A stretch of DNA of 64,000 nucleotides from NCBI GenBank assembly GCA_037179385.1, contig CM074188.1, forward strand, positions 20,539,318 through 20,603,317, in the 5' to 3' direction. Under the pieces are notes generated by a model. It had not been told where the DNA came from, did not search any database, and saw only the letters and a program-made list of their open reading frames with translations. A program made the translations under genes and the position numbers. How positions within the stretch are numbered: the stretch's first letter is position 1; every line of letters begins with the position of its first letter. This DNA comes from Holothuria scabra (lineage: Eukaryota; Echinodermata; Holothuroidea; Aspidochirotida; Holothuriidae). Below, piece after piece: positions 48,001-60,426 of the stretch.

Positions 48001-48546
48001 GCACCTCAAAAGCGCTGCTCCATCAAGATCGTAGCGCTTAACAAAAGTTTACATACAATACAAACGTGCCTTAAGATTTTTCTTAAATATTGAAAATGAA
48101 CTAGAATTACTAATGCTTACTGGAAAACTATTCCAGATGCATGGGATAGCATAGAAGAATGATTTGCCTTCCATCGACTAAACCACAGATTAAACTGTAA
48201 AGCTGCGAGCACTTACATCTTACACCCCACTATGCATTATTTTGGACATTTAAAAACCGGGAATATCTCCATTGAGGGGTATCCTCAGTTCATATGGAAG
48301 TTTAGTGCTAGTGTAGCTGACTGTGTAAACTGAATAATATAGTCTATTGCTTGTTCATTCACTTGCTTTATGAAGCTAAGTATGCGTTGCCGGCCTATAT
48401 ACTGATTTGACAACTTTATGTAACATGTCGTCGTCATATTCACGATTCAAACGTCTCTCATAAGTGTTGAAATTAATTAAGTACAATGAGTGTACAGGGG
48501 CACCCCGCTAGTTAGTTAGCTTGATGGGGTTTAACGTAAAACCAAT
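45004..48546. other. Unassigned region
   Basis: A CpG-bearing, higher-complexity patch at 45130-45330 (several CGA(A/G) words) has a reverse 60-codon frame but no recognised domain. An isolated exon-like piece after TTCGATTTTAG at 46364 is too short to use. No repeat copies are recognised. Confidence 0.35.
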
Positions 48547-48805
48547 TTAACCCTTTGTCGTTGTTTGGGTCCTTTTGGACCCATGCGGAGAGCTCGACTG
48601 TCACCAATCTTTACTGTTTCACGCGGAGCTCGAAACTGCGAGTAGCTACCCGAAAATTCGGCCACAACAACGAGAGAGACAATAGTTTAAGGTCACGGGG
48701 TCAATGGCCTACGGAAGCCGATGCGGGGCGGGCTACGTCCGCTTTTCCGCCCACTCCCGAGGCGCGCAAATATGCCCCGATCGGAGCACAACGGTAAAGG
48801 GTTAA
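48547..48805 (+). mobile_element. MITE family B, copy 2 (259 bp)
   Basis: TTAA is at both ends, with left end CCCTTTGTCGTTGTTTGGGT and right end ACAACGGTAAAGGG. It is the reverse orientation of 17911-18169 with the same length. The hairpin GGGTCCTTTTGGACCC is at 48568-48583. An 80-codon frame (48555-48797) fits almost exactly within the element, and a related frame exists in the other copy. Both follow from nucleotide similarity and I do not call them genes. Confidence 0.88.
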
Positions 48806-50068
48806 ATGTGTTATATGGTGTCACCAAGAACGAAATATTGTTGAGGTAACACTACTTTAGAAAAGTAAACCATGGGGTCAATTCCAACACAGCAAAGACG
48901 GGAGTCATGTCAGCAACTTCTATTTGCTTGAGAATGCCAAGAATATGGGGAAAAATATTTACGTTCAAACAAGGCAAACCTTTTTTCATTATCGGTTTCG
49001 CGGACCCTATTTTCTTTAAAATCTCGTGAACCCCTTTGGTCTCGTGGGCTGTAAGTTAACATAGATGTACCAAAACCACTGCAGGAATATGGAATGTGGA
49101 AAACATATCGCTTAATAAATTGAAAGGGTTTTTAGTTCTATCACGGCTATCCCATAAAACGAAAACGTTTTTAAGGGAATACTTCTTCGGATGACCATCG
49201 CCCAATCATTAGCTATACCGCTATGTAAGTGTTTGAATACATGCCTATGTTTCTGTTTCAGATGTTGGGAAAAAACGTACTTTACATTTCACTGTGATTT
49301 TCGGAGGATTCTCATTTTAAATTTTTGAGAATTATTTTATAAGACATGTAAGCGTAGCAATTGTGCATCCTTTGATGTTGAGTTGACTGTGTGAAATATT
49401 TTTTGCTTAGTTTCGGCATTGATTCCAAAGGTTGCTGCTTTAAAGTCTTACCGGGATCGTAATGTGTACTGGGCAAGATTTTTCCTCTCAATTGCTTCTC
49501 TCCACTGAGGATTTACAGATTTCTCTCCACCCAGTACTTGAATGAGTCCATGTGATATAATCTGAAATAACTTGGCTGCGGCAACTTGCATATACGTAAA
49601 TCATTCTGCAATTCCTTCTAAAAGACCCAGACCCATGACTCACCAGGGGCATCTTCACCACCAACGACATGCCCACCATCAACAAACCCACCCGTAAACC
49701 CACTTCCAACACTTCATCATCATCGTCATCAGCAACAGCAACATGCACCTAACCCCATCAACCACCACCAACAACAACTACAATAGCAAAACCCATTGGA
49801 GTACCAACATATTACTGCAGGAATTTCTCGGATATTACATTAAACTAACACCAGTGCCATTAGGAAAAAATGAAACGTTCCTTCGTACACAGCCAACATA
49901 AAGCATTCGTTTACGTTCTACACCTGCTTGCTCTGATATGTTCTTGATTTCTTGTGGGGGGGGGGGGGGAGCAAGACATCTCACCACTTACAGATAGGTA
50001 CTTAGGCTCAGGACAATCATATGATATTCTAAAACAGCAGAATAAACTTCCAATATCATTGGTAAACC
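48806..50068. other. Unassigned region with low-complexity CACCA/CAACA tract
   Basis: 49630-49790 is rich in CACCA, CATCA and CAACA on the + strand. It produces an artefactual acidic reverse frame. A G14 run lies at 49956-49969. Confidence 0.6.
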
Positions 50069-50208
50069 TGTGATATCGGAACTGAAATTAAGGTCGGGAA
50101 ACGCCACTTCTCTACCAAACAGATGTTCTTAAATTTATGTGATATCACAACTGAAATTAAGGTCGGGAAACGCTCCACTTCTTTACCAAACAAAAGTTCT
50201 TAAATTTA
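50069..50208 (+). repeat. About 70-bp tandem duplication
   Basis: Unit 1 (50069-50137) and unit 2 (50138-50208) both read TGTGATATC, then AACTGAAATTAAGGTCGGGA, CCACTTCT and TTCTTAAATTTA. They differ by a few substitutions and a 2-bp indel, so the duplication is fairly recent. Confidence 0.9.
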
Positions 50209-51717
50209 CATCCAGTTATTTGAAGAGCACACTCGATTTTGTAAAATTTACGAACCCAAACTGCTGAACCGTTCCTTTTCATATTTGCCGAGGGAGTGCA
50301 TTTCCTGTTTTCTTTCAAGTGGCATTATTTTACAATGATGACATTCTTTAAGAAATAAAGAGAAAGAAATGGCTGAATTCAGGGGATGATATGTTTGATC
50401 AAATTCATTCTAATCACACTTTAACAGTGCATTACATCATTTAATGTTCTCTTTCTATAACTTTTAAATAGCTTGGTGGCAGACTGTAAAGGTAATATTT
50501 AAATCTTATTCAATATATTTTTAACCATGTACATACTACAGAAAAGGGGTCTCTGTGATATAAAAACAGTTTTACGCCAAATATGTATCACCGTGCATAT
50601 TGTTGTAAGAGTTTTACGCAATACTTAAAAATCAATAAAAAATTTATGCTTAAGTAGAGTTGTTGTAAATATGCTGGTTCCTCCACATTTTTGCTAGTAT
50701 ATGTGTCTCGTCTAAACCAATGCCCAATTAATCAAACCGTGCAAAAACAGCATAATCATGAAAATCACGTGGGTCGTTTAGTCTGTACGTCTGCAAACAT
50801 GTCTGTTGGACTGGTATTTAACGTTTCGCATGTTCGTTATCACAACTCGTAGCAAAATATCACTCGAGGTGTCTCTAAGTACTCTCTGACAAGGATTACC
50901 ATTTGATTAGTTACGCTGGTATAAATGCGCTTTTATAAATTAATACTTTCGATTGTTTTTTAGAGACCGCGGACATGTGTTAAGTCAAATCAATTGGCTT
51001 CGCAGGTAGCTTTCCAGTCTATCGAATCCTTTGATAACGATTGCCAAAACTTGAACTATGGAAAGTCGCGCTACACACCAATAACGTATACTTGTGATTG
51101 ATAATGGTAATATCTTGAGATTCAGATTGCACCACGCCGACTTTACCTACAACGAAATGACCTCACCTTCTGAAATGTCCCCTGCATTAAACAACTGTGT
51201 ATATAAGTGGTCAATCCTTGATGCGCTCAAAACGGCAGACAGTTTACGTCATTTCTCTCTAGATGAGGTCCGGGTCTTGCAATCTAAAGCTCCTCGCTAT
51301 TAAAGCGGAACGCAGCCACACAATCGCATGTTACACATGACTGAAAACTTAAGCACTTCAACGGAGAGGTCATACCTAACGGTGTCAATATAGCAAGTCA
51401 TTTGCACAATGTTGGATCAAACTGCGCCATAATCCAGTCGGCGTATCAGTGAATGCAGCGTGTGTCAAGGAAACTGGTGTGAACACCGTATAACACCTAC
51501 AATAACTGCAAAGTTGGTCTGGACGCGTCCCGTCGTCATCACTAGTGACTGCACCCAAAATACAAGCAGTTATAACACCTAAGAAGAACTAACATCTTCC
51601 AAAATTCTTTTCTCGATTCACATTAAAACAATCCGAAAATCGCAGTTCAAAAAACACACCAGCGTGGCACTAGGAAATTCGTATGGAATCAATTTATGAC
51701 ATAAATAAGCAGTACAC
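50209..51717. other. Unassigned region
   Basis: 50980-51600 has higher complexity and more CG than its flanks. A 69-codon forward frame lies at 51094-51303 with no domain or splice support. It may be an unrecognised exon or regulatory region. Confidence 0.35.
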
Positions 51718-51783
51718 GGCGTAGCTAGGCATTTTGCAGCGGTTGCGAGCACCCAAATTTTCCGCTTTTTTTTTTTTTTTTTT
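51718..51783 (+). mobile_element. GGCGTAGCTAGG-type element end with T18
   Basis: ACGGCGTAGCTAGGCATTTT followed by GGTTGCGAGCACCC and a run of 18 T (51766-51783). CTGCCCGCGAAGCGCGAGAA at 52229-52248 may be an internal piece of the same element. The right end is not defined. Confidence 0.4.
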
Positions 51784-53469
51784 GTTTAAAGTGTGACGGA
51801 ACACCGGGCCATTTCACTGGGGACGTAATTTGTGGTGCAAATTTTTACCCTATTTTAAACAAATTTTTGAAAAGATGGAGTTTGTAGTGGAAATTTTTGA
51901 ATTCTAATTTTCCTATATAAGAAAATATGAAAATTTCTAGAATTACTTTAGAACCTTCATTTCTTATTCGTTCTTATTAGTCTCAGATTTTACGGTTATC
52001 AAATATACTTGCAACAAAATGTTATCTGAGGCTCTAAAACGACATTTTAAAAGTCATGAGCTTATGTTGCAGAAAACTTGGAATTTAATGTGAGAAAATT
52101 CATGAGAAGAGCACGGAAGTTGAAAATCTCTTTTCATGATCTTGTTATTTTGTCATTTCCAGAGTTATGAAAAGTGTACTAAACTGATTTATGAGGGAAC
52201 ACGACTGCATTAACAACTGGAAGTTACTGCCCGCGAAGCGCGAGAAAAGTTTTTCATTTTGAAACAAATTATTAAAATAATTTCAGTTAACATGGATACC
52301 TCAGGAGAAAAAAAAAACTGTTTCAAATTTTACAATCATACATGACAAAAACATTTCATTAAACCATTCGTAGGGAACCACCCGATATGTTCGATAGTCA
52401 AAGCGGGTGTTTGCAATCTGTCTATTCAGGTTATTTAACACTAGTAAAACCATCATGCTATCATGCATGATCATCAGTGTAACGTTATCTTTCAACACAC
52501 CAAAACTGAACAGCTGGTCTATTGTTAACAACTCTCATAATATTTTTGCTCCCATACCTTAACCAAGACTCAACACAATTTGCCGATAAAAAACTTCATA
52601 TTCTTCCGCTAACCTAGGCGTTTGATCTATTTAAGTAAATAGTGTAATGACTGTTGACTGCTAAGGGAAATTGAAGAAGTTTCGAATCTTTTAAACGAAA
52701 TGCTTATGTAATGACACTCTTTAAAACACTTTTGGTGGACCACTTACAGAACCAAAAGTAGTTAATGGTATACCTAAGCTTTGGTCAAATCTGAAAAAGG
52801 GTCGACAAAGTACTTAAATTTGACCGTAGTTTAGTTAGCTTGCTTGACCACTTGTGATTCGTTAATATTTGACCCACGGATAGGTCAGTTCGATGAAAGC
52901 GATTCTACGATGTATTTCAATAAAGCATATTTAAAAAAAGAAAACGCCACAACGGACAATTTATTTCATACAATCTGGGCATTTGAAGTGAAATATTAAT
53001 AACAAGACAGCTAAAGTTATAGGTAGATCGTCAAGGACACGATTTAACTTAATCAGGGGATAAAGCAATTTTCATTTTTACTTTGTTGCCAACTGTTATC
53101 TTGTTTTTGTCAACCCATCCAAACTTGTCTTTCGGTTGGTTTTTCATGCAGCACGGCAACAGTAATTTTCAACGTTATACAACATTAAACAATCTTGCCC
53201 GCATAGTAACCAATATTGCCGTTGTGTTTGTAGTTTCTCTATACACTATTATCTACTATTTACAAAGTGCATTTTTAGTTTACAGTGGTATACATTGAAC
53301 TCGTTTCAGCCTTTAAAAGGTCATGTGCATGTCAAATTTCCTATTGGATGAACAAGACAATCGAAACATAGCCACAAGTCTCACCAAACTTCATCCACAG
53401 TTGACGACATTCCTTGGCATTTAGTCGTTTTGCCCTTATATTAAGGTCGGATAAGTATGAATTACATCT
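51784..53469. other. Unassigned AT-rich region
   Basis: Apart from CCCGCGAAGCGCGAG near 52232, nothing is recognised. A 71-codon hydrophobic forward frame (53083-53298) is unsupported. Confidence 0.4.
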
Positions 53470-53690
53470 GCATGTGTTCAGCATGGAAAGAGGAATTCAT
53501 AAGGTTGCAGCGTGAAGGTCTGGAGTTCGAGCCCTTGTCGAGTCAAACCAACGACTTTTTAAACATGAAACATGCTACTATTGCGCATGGTGCTCAACAA
53601 AAGCAATGGAGTGGATGAAACAAGCAAGTGGACCACAACTGGAGAAAGGCCATGCCGGCCAGTCTGGAACTGTAAAACCTCATCTAACTA
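53470..53690 (+). mobile_element. tRNA-derived SINE, copy with decayed head
   Basis: The B-box-like GGAGTTCGAGCCC (53522-53534) is good. The A box is eroded, but the GGTTGCA anticodon-loop word survives. The body shows ACATGCTACTATTGCGCATG, AAGCAATGGAGTGGATGAAA, CAAGTGGACCACAACTGGAG and GGAACTGTAAAACC, matching the 30893 copy. Confidence 0.8.
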
Positions 53691-56059
53691 ATTACCTTAA
53701 GTCAGACGTTTTCAGGCTTAAGAATGGGTGTTCTTTGTCGCCTGACCTTTAACAGTTAAGTCGACTGAGTTTCTAGAGATAATGAAATTTGTTTCCAGAG
53801 ACTAAGTTGGCTGATCGTTAAATATGCAGTAAGTTATACATCCATTATAATAGGCTTTCGTTTTGTTAAAAACAGGGATACACAGTTTTTGCTAGTTTTA
53901 AACTTCATTCCAAGGACAGGGTTAAAGGTACATGTTCGACGTATATTTGGAGGTGTGTATTTTGAAGTAGCTAGCTGTTATTATTATTTATTACTTTGAA
54001 ACGTACAGACATCAAACGTGTGACCTTTTTACAAGGCAGAATAATGCCACAAAAGCCATGCAGAAGAGTGCGAGCAGGCAGTTTTGATAACACAGTCGAT
54101 CTTTTGACCCAGCTGTAATATGGTCCCATTTTAAAATACCCAACTTATATGGGCGCATTTACGCTTGTCTGGTTGTCCTTGTTTGCATTGAAACAAATCA
54201 ATGTTAGCTTTGTAGTAGGCTACATCACAATTGTAGGCAACGGATTTTCGGAGTTCATTTTGCTTTCAACAATTATTATGCTTCCACACCAGTCAAGTCA
54301 TAATCCGTTTAAGTGTAGGGTCTTTTTTTTTTTTTACTGTTTAACATGCAGTCAGTACCGTTTTATTTTATATGGGTGTTTGAGGGTGGATAACTCCTGA
54401 CAAGCAAATATGAACTTACCCGGGCGTATCTGTGTAACACAAAGGGAGACTGTTAATTCAAACTATAGGGTGTTAGATCTTAGAACGATTCCCCTATGAA
54501 AACGAAAACTAGACCGTTTTGGGCATTCGTTAGTTAGAGCTAAAACATTGAATATGACAGTTTGACCGTTCCTGTAACTTATGGCATTGTTTTCAGTCGT
54601 TCGGCTGTTCTGTATGTAAGAGGACATATACCTATCACGAAGGTGAAATCTGTTCGGGAGCAATTATTACAATAGTAAATAGTGATCAAGATAAGATCCG
54701 GACAAGTAGCAACTGGCTTGATGTGAAATTATTTGGTTTCGACAAAGGCGTCTCGCAGTCAGAGCAAGGTCATGACCGCTGTGTCATAGTCAGGAAAGTT
54801 TACGCAAAGGTCCTCTGAGTGTCATCCACCCAAGATACTATCTGTCTACTAAAACGGTGACAGGGCTGTCAAAGGATCGAGGCACGACCTTCCCGAGGTA
54901 GATACGGTCGTCTTACGACTTACTGTGACCAGAGCAGGTCTTTTCTCGGTCAATTTGCGACACGGCTGTTTGAAAATGTCTAAGACAGTCGGGGCTATTG
55001 TCCCGGCCGATTATTCGAGTCTCAGGAGGAATCATTTACACCTTGCTGCAACTCTACCAAGACTATGTGAAGAGCTAGCTACCCCAAGTCGATCGGGATG
55101 GTCCTGATACGGCATTGGCTCTGAGTGAATGGGTGTTACTACTCGTTAGTTTGAACAGAAAAATCTCGTAACACAAGTGATTATCTACACCATGAAAGAA
55201 TATCTGTACATGCCTTTTCCGTCTGTACCACCCACGGAACGATGTGAATATTGATATGTTGTCAATTATTTTACTGCAGTGTGTATACCCATAGTATGTT
55301 CAACACACCAATCTTCACTCTTGCAACTTTGCTGTCCATCCTGTATTATGAATTCGTCCCACTGGGGTGAGGTGATGTAACATGCTACTTACACTCAGTT
55401 AGAGATGTACATATATATATATTTTTACTGAATCAATCGTGGATGTCTGCATATTGACCTTGTTGTATACGCTTTGACAGTTAAACAGAAGAACGCTCAG
55501 ATTGTTTGCAATCAACACATATTTAATAGATAATTGAAAGTGTGTATGTGATTTTCCACAGGTAACCGTGGACAAAATGTGATACACACTATTACCTGCT
55601 AGTGAGAAAGGGAAACAACACTTCCCCGATGGGGACTCTTCATATATTGATTTCAGTTCAATAGGTATCTTCACGGCTATATCATATAGCCTTTATATCC
55701 TGTTTGAAAGTACGATTTGAAACGGTGTTGCTCCCCTATTTGATAACGGTTGTTGTGTAGTCATAAAACGCCCTCGATTGACAGCATTAATCCGTGAACG
55801 CACAAAAACTCATACTAGTTGTGTATTTTCACACACAAATTTGTTTCATTATTATGGGACAGCGCAATGACACAAACAAAGGTACAGTCAACCAGATACA
55901 TCCTCTTCAGTTAGGCCAATTGTTTGTCACTGAAAGACGAACGGTTTCCTGCTCTCCGTTACTCGATTCCTTCCCTCTGTGGTTGGAAGGGCCGTAATCT
56001 GGGCATAATCTAAAGGAGGCGGTTCAAATAAATACTATTGCCCAGCAGGAGGTTTATTT
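53691..56059. other. Unassigned region
   Basis: 54850-55107 is a GC-richer stretch open for about 85 codons on the + strand (to TGA at 55105-55107) with no recognised domain. A strong reverse donor (CCCGG|GTAAGTTC, around 54413-54424) is isolated. A short TA run lies at 55411-55420. Confidence 0.35.
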
Positions 56060-56135
56060 ACGAAATGAAAATTTCGGGTGGGCAATTGCCCACCTGTCCC
56101 CCCCCCCAACACCCCCAGACTACGCCTCTCGTTTG
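56060..56135 (-). mobile_element. Inverted GGCGTAGTCTGGGGG-type element end
   Basis: In reverse it reads AGAGGCGTAGTCTGGGGGTG, a G-rich run, then GGTGGGCAATTGCCCACC, which is itself a palindrome (GGTGGGCAA/TTGCCCACC). It belongs with the GGCGTAGCC ends elsewhere. Confidence 0.5.
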
Positions 56136-57451
56136 GTTAATAAATCTTCACGTTAGCTTCAAACTATATTCTGCATGGCACCCTCCTCTTTGGTGCTGGG
56201 GAAAAATATTAACGTGAAGTATATAGTAGTATTTACAGGAAATTGACTACTATCGGCCTATAACTAGGCTATAAAACAGTTTTACCACTTAAGGTTTAAA
56301 ATTACTCGAAGAAGTATATAACTCGTGGATTTCAAAGTTTCTCTAATAAGGTCGACGCAATTACGAACAGGACTCGTACTCAACACATTACCCGAACTTT
56401 TTAAGCCGGGAACAAGACAACCCCTTTAAATTAAAGCAAAAGACGCCACTTGACATCATTAATATGCTAGTTTTAGGCTATGTAATTAGTTTTTTCAACT
56501 TATAAGGTTTGACACACGATACAGAATATGCTTGCACATGTGTCTATCTCATCAACTCTGTAAATATACTCAAACTTAACAATTTTGAATACTATTTTTT
56601 TAGTATTAGATGTATATTCTTCCATCATTCTAACGTTGTTACCTCTTGTTGATGTCAAGAATCTTATAGACAAACAGACGACTGCATGAAGGGAAATTAA
56701 GTGTGCTGTTACACGGTATCTTTCAAACGGTACGATTCTAACTTTTGTTCCCTTCGAAATATCTGTCTCAGTCCTCAGTACTACGACTTTTATTATTGGT
56801 ATGGGGGTAAGGACTTTTGTTTTGGGGTAAACAGCTGCAGGGCCCGTAGCTGATCACCAGAATATTTTGAATATTTGAGTACCGTCAGATGCAATCTGGT
56901 GAGGCATATAGCATTAGTGTAAGTCAACAAAATATCACTTAGATGGGAAAGGGGGCAAGCGGTCCCAGTGGTCCCATCTGACAATGCCAATGACTTTTGT
57001 AAATAAATAGAAAACTAAGCACCCCGGAGCCATACAATAATTGCTAACATGATGTTTTAAAAAGTCTCAACTGGCAGAGTTCTTTCAATGACATCAAATT
57101 AAAAAAAATTAGAGTACTGTGGCTCATTGTACCATGCTAAGAGTGCTCTGATTACACATTTGGCCCTGTGTACTCACCCTGGAGCAATTAAGTGGGATTG
57201 CATCTTGATGGGGGAGGGGGAAGATGAAGGTTGCCGGAGAAAGGAAATTGTCTAGGGTAATGAATGTATGCATTTAAACCATTTATCGAGAGGTCCCTTT
57301 TCATTCTGGTGATTAGGTACAGGACAACCAGGTTGGTTATGATGGTTTCGATTAGACGGGTAATGGTTGTTTCTGCGTAGTCTAAACTTAAATTTAACCC
57401 ATTTATTGATGAGGAACGTTCGACAAGAATTATGATACCATTTAAGTCAGT
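56136..57451. other. Unassigned region
   Basis: No gene or repeat copy is recognised. Confidence 0.4.
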
Positions 57452-57500
57452 GGCGTATCTGCCATACAGTCAGAGGTGGTCGCCCCTCCCGACGTACTCA
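57452..57500 (+). mobile_element. CAGTGGCGTATCTGCC-type element end
   Basis: CAGTGGCGTATCTGCCATAC followed by GGTCGCCCCTCCC. It is the same end class as 14602, 17284 and 61236. The other end is not seen. Confidence 0.4.
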
Positions 57501-60300
57501 AACGGAATACCGTTGCGATTTCAGCTTTTACAACTCATGAAAACGCCGCAGAAGCCTAGCTAAACGTAAATTTACTCATTTGTCAACGAAAGACCTGATA
57601 CGCAAAATCAGACTCTGCCACATCTTCCAAAACAAACTTTCATAACAAAAACAAGGGTTTTTCTCAGTGTTCCTTCCTCAGGAGCGGTACCTGAACTTTT
57701 GAGTTGAGGGGTTAATAATGGATATCCTCTGTAACTCACAACAGGAATCTCTGAAACTGAGGTAAACTACCTACATTACGAAACCTACTAAAAGGTGGAA
57801 GTTTCAGTAAAGCGACCTTCGTGACAGTTCAATACCGTGAAATTTTTCATTTCCTCATATACCTCAATCGTTTCTCTGCATACCCACATGCTACAGTCAA
57901 AAGTTTCATAAAAAGGGATTCTCGTAAAAACGCTAAACTATATGTAGCACAGAAAGTGATTTTCTAGATAATGGGAATTCCTTTACACAGAAACCTCTCA
58001 CTAGCTAGAAACTATACTTGTCTGAAGAGATCGCCTCAGCCACTAACGGCACTGCCTAAACCCAGAGCGCACATCTATATTTTTGAAAAAATTAAAACAC
58101 CACCATCACTCATTTTCAAAACAACCCTCATCCAAATATGGCACCTAAAACCGAGTATTAATAATGCACTGAGTTCTAACTGCGTGGTGACCAGCTAGTA
58201 TAATACTCCGTCTGTGTCCCGATTATTCGACTGTTGCCAAAGAAATATGACACCAAATGTGAAAGGTTTGCCTTCTTAATAGCAAATCTTTCAGACTTGG
58301 CTCGGGCCTAGACCTGGGGACGAAAGAAACAGAGGAAACGTACGACATTTTGTTAAATGCGCTCTCAGCTGCATTACTAACTCTCATGACAAATCCCGTC
58401 ATTGTGAAAAGGCTAGTACTGATAACGTGCTGCCGTGTAGCACGGAGTTGTAACTCCCTGCGTATAGATCCAAAGGAAGACGGTCTAATTGGTTACTTCA
58501 TACAAAAAAAAAAAAAAAAAAAAAAAAACGCTAAAATGTCATTTTGAGAACGACTCACATTCCTCCAAAGGAATAGAATGAAAAGCTTTCGTTAAAAATA
58601 TTCTCATATTGGGGGCTTAGAGCATTACACAGACTAGGTAACGTCAGAAAGTGAAAAGCCCCTCCCCCATTTCGCTGAAATTGAAGTTAAGGCATGTAAT
58701 GTATTGAGTGAAGTAGTATCTAAATAGACTTGAGCTTGGGTAGGCCTATTTGCACATACCACCCCCTAATTCTGTTATTCGGTTAAGAACCGTCGGCAAA
58801 ATGTGATACTATAATTCATCTGTGGAATGCTATAACCCAAACAATCCGGCCATTGAGAAATGCAAAGGTTCTTAACATGGGCACCTTTGAAAGTGTTGCG
58901 TGCACAGAGTTAAGTTTGTGATCCTATGCAGAGATTGCTATAACCCACATGCACATTACACACAACACCTAAAACCGAGGTGGGTACCCTGAACTGCAGC
59001 TGCATGTGAATAACTTAATTTTAAATTACTCGATTCTTTGTACGCAATTTTGCAATCTCTGTAGTACGAGACATTTTGAACCATCCAGGAAGTTGGCTTA
59101 TATGTTGGCCTATAGGTTGAAGGCTCCCCCGCTAGCTCCGCCACTGTCTAAGTAACCAGGGAAGCCAACGGGATATTAGTTAAACAACAAAAACTTGGGT
59201 CATTTCACCAAGTTTCAGTATTTTGACATGAGTACCCAGTGGGGGGGGGGGGGTGGAGCTTAATCACCCTCTGATGAAGAATCTGTTTTACAAGTTCGCT
59301 TAACTAGTGTGATGAAAGAGGCACTGCTAAATGATGGTATATGGACAGGGGCAAAATCATTTTGAAAAATTGTTTCGGAACATATGAATTGGATTGGTGT
59401 GTTATTTTTCGCCCATGTCCCGTGGAGGGGATTCGCTATGCACAAGCGACATACATATTTTACAAATGCCATAATTGGGTTGACTTCTTGTGAAGAAGGT
59501 CTCGGACTCTCGGTGTACCGAAGTGCGTATTTCCTCTTAAATTGGTTACATTGCCTTCACAAGGGCTCTGTTGTGAAATATACAAAAAGAAATCAGGTTT
59601 AGACGGGACTAAAACAACCTTAAGGTCAATGTCTCAAGAGTAAAATCTGTTAAAGCCTCTGCAAAATGGAAATGAAACTGAATCAGCTACAGAAGACGAG
59701 ACGATCAATTCTATTTCCTCCCTGAATCGCATTCTGGTTATTGTTAATTCGAAAGTTCTATGGCCAGAAGATTTTTAGGGCATTCCAATCTGCCTATATT
59801 CCAAAACATTAACAAACATTACTGCCCATATCACATTTTAGCCCTCGTGCAATGAGAACAGAATACTATACCAAGATAACCAAGCGTTATGGTTTTATTA
59901 CCCTTTGGACTTTTGACGGGAATTAAATTTAATTCCACCGAAAGCTACGTGATAACAAATATAACAAGAAACAAACGAAGGCAAATGCTCAGAGGATATT
60001 AATGAACTCAACCATAATGTAATTTAACGTAATCGTTAGCATTAGATTGATTTCGCTTGGGATAACATTATTAAATTAATTTAAAATATCTGCTTACTGT
60101 GTGGAAAAAGTTTTTGAAACGTTCGTTAAATACCTTTAGGTTTTACGGTTAACCTCTCAGTAACACTCGTGTTTCAGCTCTTTGATAAAGCGTTAATAGT
60201 ATGAAATATTGAACGTTGAATAACGGAGAATAAAACGAATTTATTTAAATTTTTCAATGTTTCTTTTCAAAGGTAATCTACTCATTCATGTTTAAAAACA
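57501..60300. other. Unassigned region with homopolymers and one element end
   Basis: It has A25 at 58504-58528 and G13 at 59241-59253. GCTCCCCCGCTAGCTCCGCC with ACTG (near 59124-59147) is an inverted CAGTGGCGGAGCTAG end. Open frames are short and unsupported. Confidence 0.45.
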
Positions 60301-60311
60301 AATAACCTCAC

Positions 60312-60324
60312 GGTCCCTTGGCAA
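60312..60324 (+). promoter_or_regulatory. RFX X-box-like site
   Basis: GGTCCCTTGGCAAC fits the GT-N-R/Y-CC ... (R)GYAAC half-site layout of RFX X-boxes with small deviations. It lies about 100 bp upstream of the candidate small gene. The match is by eye only. Confidence 0.25.
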
Positions 60325-60426
60325 CGGAATTGATTAGGTGCGCTTATATTTTCGACACAATAAAATGTTGATTTTAATTCGTCTGTATTCTGCGTGCAAT
60401 TGCGAGATCATGGCGCGAAGCCTACC

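Noticed and set aside
49488..49748. Acidic 86-codon reverse frame
   Set aside because: The aspartate/valine-rich product comes from a CATCA/CACCA simple-sequence tract.
54413..54424. Strong reverse-strand splice donor
   Set aside because: GTAAGT context is good on the reverse strand, but no matching acceptor or coding stretch could be joined to it.
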